Of a DNA stretch of 8,080 nt, positions 1 through 5,321 are shown piece by piece (within the stretch, counting starts at the first letter, position 1; every line of letters starts with the position of its first letter). This stretch comes from Nitrospiraceae bacterium (GTDB lineage Bacteria > Nitrospirota > Nitrospiria > Nitrospirales > UBA8639). The DNA lies in assembly GCA_003523945.1 (NCBI GenBank), contig DOFS01000594.1, positions 1 through 8,080 of the forward strand, read 5' to 3'. The position numbers were made by a program, and so were the translations under genes. The notes beneath the pieces are model-generated. The model was not told the origin of the DNA. It searched no databases and saw nothing but the letters and a program-made list of their open reading frames with translations.

Positions 1-534
1 ATTGGCGACCTGTGGCATCAAGGAGGGGTGAGTCTGAGGGGGGAACAAAGCGTAAGCCGGTTAGTGCGTCAACACCTCATTAACATTCTACGCGAAGAAC
101 CTCCACTGGGAGGACCGCACGCCTTAATCGCCTGTGTGCCTGGAGACTTTCATGAAATTGCCCCCCTGACCGCGGCAGTTCTTCTGCGAGGACTTGGATG
201 GCACAGCATCTATCTCGGGCCCAATGTTGCATTTGAGATGCTGGAAATGGCCCTGCGCCGGAAACAAACACAGCTGATTCTCCTTTCCTGCAATCTTGAA
301 CCAGAAGAGAAAATACTACGATCCTGGCTGCGAAAGATCACTCGACTTCTTCAGCCATCGTGTGCGGTGATGGCTGGGGGACCGGGGTTTAAACCGTATG
401 CGTCTCTTCTTCGCACTCACAACATTGCCTATTTCACCCAAGTCCATGATGTCAAAACCTTGCAACAACGAACTGGCATGGCTGAAAGCGCCAGGGCTTT
501 CCATCCATCATCATTTATCTCCTGGCAATCATAA
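1..534 (+). CDS. CarH/LitR-like cobalamin-binding (MerR-type) photoregulator, C-terminal part; 5' end outside window
   Basis: The frame is open from base 1, so the GTG at 28 is not the true start. The 177 residues present form a B12-binding module: a helical bundle (about 1-35) then a Rossmann-like cobalamin domain (about 40-160). In window numbering Trp5-His6, Glu15 and His51 match CarH Trp131-His132, Glu141 and His177 with exactly the same spacing. His51 (Gly-Asp-Phe-His-Glu) is the expected lower cobalt ligand and His6 the residue that coordinates cobalt after illumination in CarH. The Wx9EH signature reads Wx9EQ here. The strand-helix elements Tyr-Leu-Gly-Pro (about 77-80) and Met-Ala-Gly-Gly-Pro-Gly (about 124-129) fit the nucleotide-loop side of the fold. 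Family role: adenosylcobalamin-dependent repressor released by light. The N-terminal MerR helix-turn-helix would lie upstream and cannot be confirmed. The stop is 12 bases before the chelatase gene, suggesting an operon. A methyltransferase-type B12 domain is the main alternative, less likely given the Trp-x9-Glu helical cap. Confidence 0.85.
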   Translation: MGDLWHQGGVSLRGEQSVSRLVRQHLINILREEPPLGGPHALIACVPGDFHEIAPLTAAVLLRGLGWHSIYLGPNVAFEMLEMALRRKQTQLILLSCNLEPEEKILRSWLRKITRLLQPSCAVMAGGPGFKPYASLLRTHNIAYFTQVHDVKTLQQRTGMAESARAFHPSSFISWQS

Positions 535-546
535 GGAGTCCGCAAC

Positions 547-1053
547 ATGTCAGAACTTAAAAAAGCCATTCTTCTTGTCGGACACGGCGGCATTCCCAAA
601 GGATACCCGTCTGATCTCATCACAAAACTTAAACGCCTTGAAGCCCAGCGAAGGGCGACGGGCAGTCCCATGTCGCCCGAAGAATTAGAATTGGACACCA
701 AAGTTCGCACATGGCCGCGGACCCCTGAGACAGATCCGTACAAGGCTGGCCTCGAAACCCTTGGGGCCGCCATGAAACCACTTTTAAACGGTTCGTTGTT
801 CGGCCTGGCGTATAATGAGTTCTGCGGACCGACACTCGCCGAAGCGGTCGAATCCCTCATTCACCAGGGAGCAGAGACGATTACCGTGGTCTCGACCATG
901 TTTACTCCTGGAGGATCGCATTCCGAAAGTGAAATCCCCGAAGAACTGGAAGAACTTCGCAAGAAACACCCAAAGGTCACCCTCATCTATGCCTGGCCGT
1001 TCAACCTGGAGAAAGTCTCAAAAATGCTGATAGAGCACATCCAACAATTTTGA
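547..1053 (+). CDS. CbiX/SirB-type chelatase (sirohydrochlorin cobalto-/ferrochelatase family)
   Basis: A 168-residue cytoplasmic protein of the class II chelatase fold, which inserts Co2+ or Fe2+ into sirohydrochlorin in B12 or sirohaem synthesis. The first metal-site histidine is His13 in Leu-Leu-Val-Gly-His-Gly-Gly. The second is His125 in Gly-Gly-Ser-His-Ser-Glu-Ser-Glu-Ile-Pro, the counterpart of the usual GxHxxxDIP, with Glu in place of Asp. The segment Phe-Cys-Gly-Pro-Thr-Leu (92-97) followed by a helix and Ile-Thr-Val-Val-Ser-Thr-Met-Phe is also typical. Small CbiX proteins are about 120-130 residues; this one has an extra hydrophilic insert of roughly 40 residues (about 18-60) after the first histidine. 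The ATG follows AAGGAG (533-538) that overlaps the end of the upstream B12-sensor gene, so the two are probably translated from one message. Whether it is specific for cobalt or iron cannot be read from sequence; the neighbouring B12 sensor makes a cobalamin link attractive but unproven. Confidence 0.8.
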   Translation: MSELKKAILLVGHGGIPKGYPSDLITKLKRLEAQRRATGSPMSPEELELDTKVRTWPRTPETDPYKAGLETLGAAMKPLLNGSLFGLAYNEFCGPTLAEAVESLIHQGAETITVVSTMFTPGGSHSESEIPEELEELRKKHPKVTLIYAWPFNLEKVSKMLIEHIQQF

Positions 1054-1113
1054 TAGGCTGTAGTTCATTTACCCCCTCTTATCCAAACGCATAGAGAGGT
1101 TAGCTATAAACGC

Positions 1114-1470
1114 ATGGCAACCAAAGAGCAAAGCACCTTGACCAAAAAGCGAAAGCCACCGTCCAGACCCCCAAAACTGGATACGATCCATCATGTGGCG
1201 ATTCCAGTCCCGAACGTGGCCGAAGCGGTCGAATGGTATACCTCCCGCTTCAACTGTTGCGTAGATTATATCGATGACACCTGGGCCCTTCTGGCCTTCG
1301 CCAATACCAAGCTTGCCCTGGTCCTGCCTCAGGAACATCCTTCTCATTTTGCGCTCAGTCGTCCAGATGCCAACAAGTTTGGAGATCTCGTCACCCACCG
1401 GGACGGACTCAATTCGGTTTACATCACCGATGCCTTCGGCAATTCGATTGAGGTGTTAGAAGAGTCATAA
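1114..1470 (+). CDS. Small VOC-superfamily (glyoxalase/bleomycin-resistance fold) protein
   Basis: A 118-residue protein with a basic, Pro/Lys-rich disordered head (1-20), then a compact vicinal-oxygen-chelate domain. The first beta-alpha-beta-beta-beta unit is clear: Ile-His-His-Val-Ala-Ile-Pro-Val (25-32), helix Val-Ala-Glu-Ala-Val-Glu-Trp-Tyr (35-42), then strands to Leu-Pro-Gln (73). The second unit is short: His78, a reduced helix, Val-Tyr-Ile-Thr-Asp and the closing Gly-Asn-Ser-Ile-Glu-Val-Leu-Glu (109-116). His27, His78 and Glu113 are the likely metal ligands by family position. Members are lyases, dioxygenases, epimerases or binding proteins, so the reaction cannot be assigned. The domain (about 95 residues) is shorter than the usual 120-130, mainly in the second half. 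Sixty bases separate it from the chelatase gene. The best ribosome-site candidate, AGAGG (1095-1099), is 14 bases from the ATG, which is long, so initiation may be weak or coupled. Confidence 0.75.
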   Translation: MATKEQSTLTKKRKPPSRPPKLDTIHHVAIPVPNVAEAVEWYTSRFNCCVDYIDDTWALLAFANTKLALVLPQEHPSHFALSRPDANKFGDLVTHRDGLNSVYITDAFGNSIEVLEES

Positions 1471-1538
1471 ATTGCACGTCTTTCGACACAACAGACAGAC
1501 CTTTTTTCTTCCACAGCCTACACAAAGATTTTTCTCCT

Positions 1539-2786
1539 ATGACTGCTGATGTGCTCATTATCGGAGCCGGCCTTGCCGGACTTTCCTGCGCAACAACCTT
1601 AGCGAATTATGGGATAGATTTTTTACTTCTGGAGGCATCCGACGATGCAGGGGGGCGGATTCGCACCGATCACGCCGATGGCTTCCTTCTAGACCGGGGC
1701 TTCCAGGTCTATTCTACTGCTTATCCTGAGGCCAGACGCATATTGGATTATCCTGCCCTCGACCTACATCATTTTTTCCCTGGTGCGGCAATTCGGTGTC
1801 TTGGAGAATGGCATCGAATGCCGGATCCCTTCCGACATCCCTTTCAGAGCATTCAAGCGCTCTTCACCCCTATCGGAACCCTCTCAGACAAGATCCGGGT
1901 GGCAACATTCCGCCATCGTGCGGGTACTGGAACCTTGAGCGATCTGTTTCAAAGACCCGAAACCTCAACACTCCAACACCTCCAAAATTTCGGATTTTCT
2001 TCCTCCATGATCGAACGATTTTTTCGACCTTTCCTTGGTGGCGTATTTTTGGATCCGGAATTACAGACTTCCAGTCGTATGGCAGAATTTGCCTTACGGA
2101 TGTTTGCGTCCGGAGACATTTCACTTCCCGCCTGTGGGATGGGAGCAATTCCCCAACAATTGGTATCCCGTCTTCCGGCAGGACGACTTCGAACTCAAGC
2201 CAGGGTCGCATCCATGCAAAAAGCATCGGTGACCTTGGAATCCGGAGAAACCCTATCCGCTCGTGCCATTGTCCTGGCTACAGACGGGCCAGCCGCAACG
2301 AAACTTGTTCCCGGCCTCAAATCATCCCCCTATCGCCGCGTGACCTGTCTCTACTATGGCGCCCCTGAGCCGCCCTTTTCAGGACCATTTCTGTTATTGA
2401 ACGGAGAGGGAGCCGGTCCAATCAATAATCTCTGCGTCCTCACTCAAATCGCCCCGACCTATTCCACGACCAAAAGCCAGTTGATCTCCGTTTCCGTGTT
2501 AAACCATGCTGATCCTTCCCAAGAAGACCTTGCCACCCGGGTTCACCAACAATTGCGTGAATGGTTTGGCTCACCAGTCGAAGACTGGCAGCCAATTCGA
2601 ACCTATCACATCACAGCCGCTCAACCTGTCCAGGTGCCACCATTTCCTAACCCGTTCTCCCGTCAGACACATGTTCAGGATGGAGTCTTCGTCTGTGGGG
2701 ATTTTTGTGCCACCGGGACTATTGATGGAGCCCTCCTTTCCGGTCGCCGTGCAGCGGAGGATGTTCGAAAATGGCTGAAGGCATGA
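1539..2786 (+). CDS. FAD-dependent amine-oxidase/phytoene-desaturase-type oxidoreductase
   Basis: A complete 415-residue flavoenzyme. The N-terminal dinucleotide fold starts almost at the first residue: Val-Leu-Ile-Ile-Gly-Ala-Gly-Leu-Ala-Gly (5-14), acidic ribose-binding Glu32, then Gly-Gly-Arg-Ile-Arg-Thr (38-43), the GGR motif of the monoamine oxidase/protoporphyrinogen oxidase/CrtI group. A central substrate region (about 80-215) includes Phe-Phe-Arg-Pro-Phe-Leu-Gly-Gly-Val-Phe, and the C-terminal FAD clamp Val-Phe-Val-Cys-Gly-Asp-Phe (383-389) is followed by Asp-Gly-Ala-Leu-Leu-Ser-Gly-Arg-Arg. Length and motifs match bacterial 'NAD(P)/FAD-dependent oxidoreductases' that act on carotenoids, lipids or tetrapyrroles; the substrate is not determinable. 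Similar enzymes are known in B12-photoreceptor (LitR/CarH) regulons, which fits the regulator at the left edge. No Shine-Dalgarno is visible before the ATG (the preceding bases are pyrimidine-rich), yet the motif position rules out a later start. No clear terminator follows. Confidence 0.85.
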   Translation: MTADVLIIGAGLAGLSCATTLANYGIDFLLLEASDDAGGRIRTDHADGFLLDRGFQVYSTAYPEARRILDYPALDLHHFFPGAAIRCLGEWHRMPDPFRHPFQSIQALFTPIGTLSDKIRVATFRHRAGTGTLSDLFQRPETSTLQHLQNFGFSSSMIERFFRPFLGGVFLDPELQTSSRMAEFALRMFASGDISLPACGMGAIPQQLVSRLPAGRLRTQARVASMQKASVTLESGETLSARAIVLATDGPAATKLVPGLKSSPYRRVTCLYYGAPEPPFSGPFLLLNGEGAGPINNLCVLTQIAPTYSTTKSQLISVSVLNHADPSQEDLATRVHQQLREWFGSPVEDWQPIRTYHITAAQPVQVPPFPNPFSRQTHVQDGVFVCGDFCATGTIDGALLSGRRAAEDVRKWLKA

Positions 2787-3002
2787 TATCCGGCATCCTC
2801 CCTGTTTTCTAGAATTCCCCAACCGACAACATTTCCCTTTCGATTCTTGTCATTGAGACGGTCTGCCTTCAAACACGCACACACAGGGATTGAGCGGTCC
2901 GTTTGTCTAAGGTTTTCCATTTCTCTTTGGCCTCCCTCAGACCTCAGGGTGTAAATTGAAAAGTAGTTATTTTTCGGAGACCCACAGGAAAGGCGCATTT
3001 TC

Positions 3003-3641
3003 ATGGGACAAATTACCCCCAAATTTTCCGACACGGACATTCATATTCTGGAATGTGGTTTAGGATGGATTAAGGACTCGGAGGACGCTTTTGCTGATAA
3101 GCTTTTTCATCGCCTGTTGCGGGATCATCCTGAGGTTACAAGCTCTCTCCTTTCACTGGGACTACAACCATACAGCAGGCGAATCGTCCAGATCCTCGAT
3201 TCGATCATCAGGGAAATCCGCTCATGCGGAAAAATTCAATCATCCATCAGAGAACAATGGACAGACGTGCTTCCCACAACAGCGAACCAGCTGGAACCAA
3301 GTCAACTGCTCAGGATGGCGGAAACATATTTGGACATTTTTTCTGAGTTAGCGGAAGATGCCTGGAGCCCTGCCATGGAATCTGCCTGGAGAAAAATCAT
3401 TCACGAGGTGAGCGTCAACTTGTGGGGACCACAAATTGAATGCTTGTCCTTTTCAAAAACCTCAGCTCCCATTCCATTCTTCAAAAGGAGGATTCATCGC
3501 ATGAACCAACCGTTTACATTTTTTTTGGGAACCCTCATGATGTTAACCGGCGGCATCGCCTCCATCGGGCTGTGGAGTCGTTATCGGCTGGCAGAAGCCA
3601 AGCTATCCAGGAACCTCAGGCTTAAAAAAGTATGGTGCTAA
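3003..3641 (+). CDS. Haem-less globin-fold protein with C-terminal membrane anchor
   Basis: A 212-residue protein. Residues about 8-147 look like a bacterial single-domain globin: Phe-Ala-Asp-Lys-Leu-Phe-His-Arg-Leu-Leu-Arg-Asp-His-Pro-Glu-Val (30-45) aligns with the B/C helices of Vitreoscilla haemoglobin, and Trp-Ser-Pro-Ala-Met-Glu-Ser-Ala-Trp (121-129) with its G-H region. There is no histidine at all between His42 and His134. The proximal F8 position, expected near 91-93, reads Pro-Thr-Thr, and the distal/B10 Tyr is also absent, so haem binding by the usual mode is unlikely. A basic stretch Lys-Arg-Arg-Ile-His-Arg (161-166) leads into one hydrophobic helix (about 171-191) and a basic tail. 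Haem-less globin domains are known as sensor modules (RsbR family), so a membrane-tethered sensory or scaffolding role is possible. ATG 3003 has AGGAAAGG (2986-2993) nine bases upstream. The 216 bases before it contain no gene or convincing promoter. The NxrC-like gene follows after 90 bases, so the two may be co-expressed. Confidence 0.7.
   Translation: MGQITPKFSDTDIHILECGLGWIKDSEDAFADKLFHRLLRDHPEVTSSLLSLGLQPYSRRIVQILDSIIREIRSCGKIQSSIREQWTDVLPTTANQLEPSQLLRMAETYLDIFSELAEDAWSPAMESAWRKIIHEVSVNLWGPQIECLSFSKTSAPIPFFKRRIHRMNQPFTFFLGTLMMLTGGIASIGLWSRYRLAEAKLSRNLRLKKVWC
3485..3491 (+). promoter_or_regulatory. Strong internal ribosome binding site (AAGGAGG)
   Basis: A full AAGGAGG lies nine bases before the in-frame ATG at 3501, inside the globin-like gene. 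It is the strongest Shine-Dalgarno match in the middle block and better than that of the globin gene itself. It may be chance, since it encodes the Lys-Arg-Arg before the membrane helix. Confidence 0.4.
3501..3641 (+). CDS. Possible nested 46-residue single-span membrane protein (internal in-frame start)
   Basis: Starting at the internal ATG, the product would be Met-Asn-Gln-Pro-Phe-Thr followed by a hydrophobic helix (about residues 5-25, with two Gly and Trp at its end) and a basic 20-residue tail ending Lys-Lys-Val-Trp-Cys. It shares frame and stop with the globin-like gene, so it would be a separately made copy of that protein's membrane anchor. The case rests on the AAGGAGG with good spacing and on the junction falling exactly between soluble domain and membrane helix. 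Nothing else proves that it is made. It could instead mark an ancestral fusion of a soluble globin gene with a small membrane-protein gene. Confidence 0.3.
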   Translation: MNQPFTFFLGTLMMLTGGIASIGLWSRYRLAEAKLSRNLRLKKVWC

Positions 3642-3675
3642 TCTGTCACCGGGGTGATACCAAGGTTCCAAAAGG

Positions 3676-3716
3676 ATATTTTCCAAGAATCGGAAATATT
3701 GAGAAATGATCTCTCA
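3676..3716. promoter_or_regulatory. Two adjacent inverted repeats upstream of the NxrC-like gene
   Basis: The first repeat is ATATTTTCC (3676-3684) against GGAAATAT (3692-3699), with a TTCC-N7-GGAA core. The second is TGAGA (3700-3704) against TCTCA (3712-3716), also with a 7-base spacer. Their centres are 20 bases apart, about two helical turns, and the second ends 15 bases before the start codon. This spacing would suit paired dimer-binding sites or a leader hairpin affecting translation. The arms are short, so chance is possible. Confidence 0.35.
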
Positions 3717-3731
3717 GCGTAAAGGAGAATT

Positions 3732-4688
3732 ATGAGAAATCCCACGCATCAACGCCCAATGACTTCTATCATGCTCGTCTTCGGTGTTCTGGCGATAGGG
3801 GGTATTTTCGCCATGGTCGACATCCCTCTGGCCGTGAGCCAACCGGTGACGATTCCCATTGCGTCCATCACAGGAGACATCGCGATGGATGCGGCCAATC
3901 CAATCTGGGAGTCCGTCCCCGGAGTGGTCGTGCCATTAAGCGGCCAGACCATCACCACCCCCATGCATCCCAATATCTCGGTAAAGACTGTGATGGTGAA
4001 GATGGCCACTAATGGAAAAGACATCGGCGTCTGGGCCAATTGGGGCGACCAGACCATCAACAATACGACCATTGGGCCTCAAGATTTTCGAGATCAAATG
4101 GCCATCCAGTTTCCGGTTCAGGATTCCGGAGCTCCCCCATTTCAATGCATGGGTCAATCGGGAGGAACCGTCAATATTTGGCGATGGAACGCTGAATGGC
4201 AAAAAGACCTTGGCATGGGAGTGGCCGGCATGTGGGACGTGGATCAACAATACCCCGCTATAGCCTGGGACTACTATTATGAGGAGCCCTCAGGGGGGGT
4301 CACCTTTACGAATCGAACCGGACGAAGCTCCGGGCCTTTTAATGAGGGCATCTGGTCAGGAAATATCATGTCAGACCCTTCACTCCGAATCAGTTCAGTG
4401 GAAGATCTGAACGCCAATGGCTTCAGTACTCTTACCACTCAGTCGACTCAAAACGTGCTGGGAAACGGACTTTGGGAACCCTATGGCGCACTCAAGGGAG
4501 GTTGCTGCAATGGGCCGACCTGGCGGGTCGTCATGAAACGATCCCTGGTAACTGATGATCCCAATGATGTCCAGTTTAAATCCGGTTCCAGCTTTCCAGT
4601 GGCCTTTGCCGTGTGGGACGGCTCGAATGTAGAGCGTAATGGCATGAAAGGGATTTCGACCTGGTTTACCGCGCAAATGCCAAATTAG
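3732..4688 (+). CDS. NxrC/EbdC/DdhC-type haem-b-binding gamma subunit (type II DMSO reductase family), exported
   Basis: A 318-residue protein of the ethylbenzene-dehydrogenase-like haem domain, the gamma subunit that passes electrons between the Fe-S chain and external carriers in nitrite oxidoreductase, ethylbenzene dehydrogenase and dimethylsulfide dehydrogenase. Residues 1 to about 36 form a Sec-type signal peptide (Arg2, hydrophobic core 12-35, probable cleavage after Ala-Val-Ser); there is no twin-arginine motif. Family landmarks are Gly-Val-Trp-Ala-Asn-Trp-Gly-Asp (99-106), Phe-Gln-Cys-Met-Gly (137-141), Val-Asn-Ile-Trp-Arg-Trp (147-152) and Trp-Asp-Gly-Ser-Asn-Val-Glu-Arg-Asn-Gly-Met-Lys (295-306). 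Met140 and Lys306 occupy the positions of the Met/Lys axial haem ligands of this family. A Cys pair (258-259) is unusual and of unknown meaning. ATG 3732 follows AAAGGAG at 4 bases. The gene is followed by a strong terminator. No alpha (molybdopterin) or beta (Fe-S) subunit is adjacent, so it must partner with subunits encoded elsewhere or act alone. Nitrite oxidoreductase is the likeliest system but not proven. Confidence 0.85.
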   Translation: MRNPTHQRPMTSIMLVFGVLAIGGIFAMVDIPLAVSQPVTIPIASITGDIAMDAANPIWESVPGVVVPLSGQTITTPMHPNISVKTVMVKMATNGKDIGVWANWGDQTINNTTIGPQDFRDQMAIQFPVQDSGAPPFQCMGQSGGTVNIWRWNAEWQKDLGMGVAGMWDVDQQYPAIAWDYYYEEPSGGVTFTNRTGRSSGPFNEGIWSGNIMSDPSLRISSVEDLNANGFSTLTTQSTQNVLGNGLWEPYGALKGGCCNGPTWRVVMKRSLVTDDPNDVQFKSGSSFPVAFAVWDGSNVERNGMKGISTWFTAQMPN

Positions 4689-4725
4689 TCGTATGTTCTT
4701 CTAGGGAGAGAATCAGTCTGCCCTG

Positions 4726-4756
4726 GGCCCCCGGTTAAAACCGGGGGCCTTCTTTT
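4726..4756 (+). terminator. Strong Rho-independent terminator of the NxrC-like gene
   Basis: A perfect 9-bp GC-rich stem, GGCCCCCGG (4726-4734) with CCGGGGGCC (4741-4749), encloses a short TTAAAA loop and is followed directly by TTCTTTT. It begins 38 bases after the stop codon and separates the middle transcription unit from the right-hand genes. Confidence 0.93.
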
Positions 4757-4919
4757 CATATTTTTATCCCAAAATTGATAAACCTCTGGTTTCGTGGCTA
4801 GCCGGGCATTTTCGCCAGATACTTTCACTTTCTGAGACTTCAGATAACCAGATGGACATGCTGTCTCCCAGCATTGATCCAGTATGTCAGCCCTCTTCGG
4901 TGATTTTTTTGGACTTGAA

Positions 4920-4978
4920 ATAGCCCTTCCACCTAGCCGCGGCAGGAAGGGATGGAACTACCCCCACCGTCAGGCTAT
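4920..4978 (+). other. Possible three-way-junction RNA fold
   Basis: Three helices can form together with almost no unpaired junction bases: ATAGCC (4920-4925) with GGCTAT (4973-4978); CTTCC (4926-4930) with GGAAG (4945-4949); and GATGG (4951-4955) with CCGTC (4967-4971, one G-U). Only G4950 and A4972 are left at the junction. A competing pairing extends CCCTTCC (4924-4930) with GGAAGGG (4945-4951) and another joins AAGGGAT (4947-4953) with ATCCCTT (4977-4983). It matches no riboswitch or ribozyme consensus that I recognise, and the helices are short, so chance is a real alternative. Which strand would be transcribed is unknown. Confidence 0.25.
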
Positions 4979-5021
4979 CCCTTATCTTAGTCGTATTTTT
5001 TAAATTTTCATGTTGTGGAAA

Positions 5022-5055
5022 TTGTTTTTCTTCACTAATGATAGTATACCTATCA
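5022..5055 (+). promoter_or_regulatory. Sigma70-like promoter with operator-like inverted repeat over the -10
   Basis: TTGTTT (5022-5027), a 17-base spacer and TATACC (5045-5050) form a plausible -35/-10 pair. The -10 lies within the perfect inverted repeat TGATAG-TATAC-CTATCA (5039-5055), the geometry of a repressor site that blocks polymerase. Transcription would begin near 5057, giving a leader of about 265 bases before the split-barrel gene. No regulator gene for it is visible in the window. Confidence 0.5.
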
Positions 5056-5321
5056 CTTCAACAAGACTTGGCTTGGATCATCACCTGAAGGGGAACCTCA
5101 GCTATAAGGTTCATGACCGTATTGGCGTTGAGAGACAGGTTCCAACCCCCCGTCGTTTTTTAGGAAACAGACTTTTCTGGCCAAACGATCATTCAGCAGC
5201 GTCATGCCACAGCCACACAAACACGCATACTGTCAATGGCCGGGATTTGAACCGAAACCCAGTTCTCACATTCTTGAAACTATCTCTTTCAACCATATCA
5301 AAAGACAAAGAGGGAACGAAC

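Larger units (their letters stand above)
4689..5321. other. 633-base region without a recognisable gene
   Basis: The region between the NxrC-like gene and the split-barrel gene holds the terminator of the former, a possible folded RNA element (4920-4978), an AT-rich patch (4995-5010), a sigma70-like promoter with an overlapping inverted repeat (5022-5055) and a leader of about 265 bases. An open frame from ATG 5010 runs into the split-barrel gene, but its first 104 codons resemble no known domain and cover the promoter, so it is treated as untranslated. On the minus strand 5238-5253 resembles a tRNA T-arm, but no full tRNA can be folded around it. Confidence 0.6.

Noticed and set aside
429..860. 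143-codon open frame on the minus strand
   Set aside because: It lies opposite the B12-sensor and chelatase genes, whose motifs are clear; its translation is low-complexity Ser/Arg/Pro with no domain.
1075..1099. CCTCT/AGAGG hairpin between the chelatase and VOC genes
   Set aside because: Only five base pairs with a 15-base loop and no T-run; too weak for a terminator or attenuator.
838..1234. Exact 16-base direct repeat GCCGAAGCGGTCGAAT at 838-853 and 1219-1234
   Set aside because: Both copies encode Ala-Glu-Ala-Val-Glu in helices of unrelated proteins in the same reading frame; the spacing shows no mobile-element features, so shared codon use is the simpler explanation.
2787..3002. Promoter or terminator between the FAD enzyme and the globin-like gene
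   Set aside because: TTGTCA- and TTGAAA-like hexamers occur but none has a matching -10 at acceptable spacing, and no GC-rich hairpin with a T-run is present.
4861..5000. Cobalamin or other known riboswitch in the long gap
   Set aside because: A GCAGGAAGG stretch recalled the B12 box, but the conserved AGCCAGGAGACCTGCC-like core and upstream pairing elements are absent; TPP, FMN and purine cores are also missing.
5010..5321. ATG at 5010 as the start of the split-barrel protein
   Set aside because: The extra 104 residues look like translated non-coding DNA (Phe/Asn/His/Thr-rich, no domain), no ribosome site precedes this ATG, and the candidate promoter at 5022-5055 would lie inside it.
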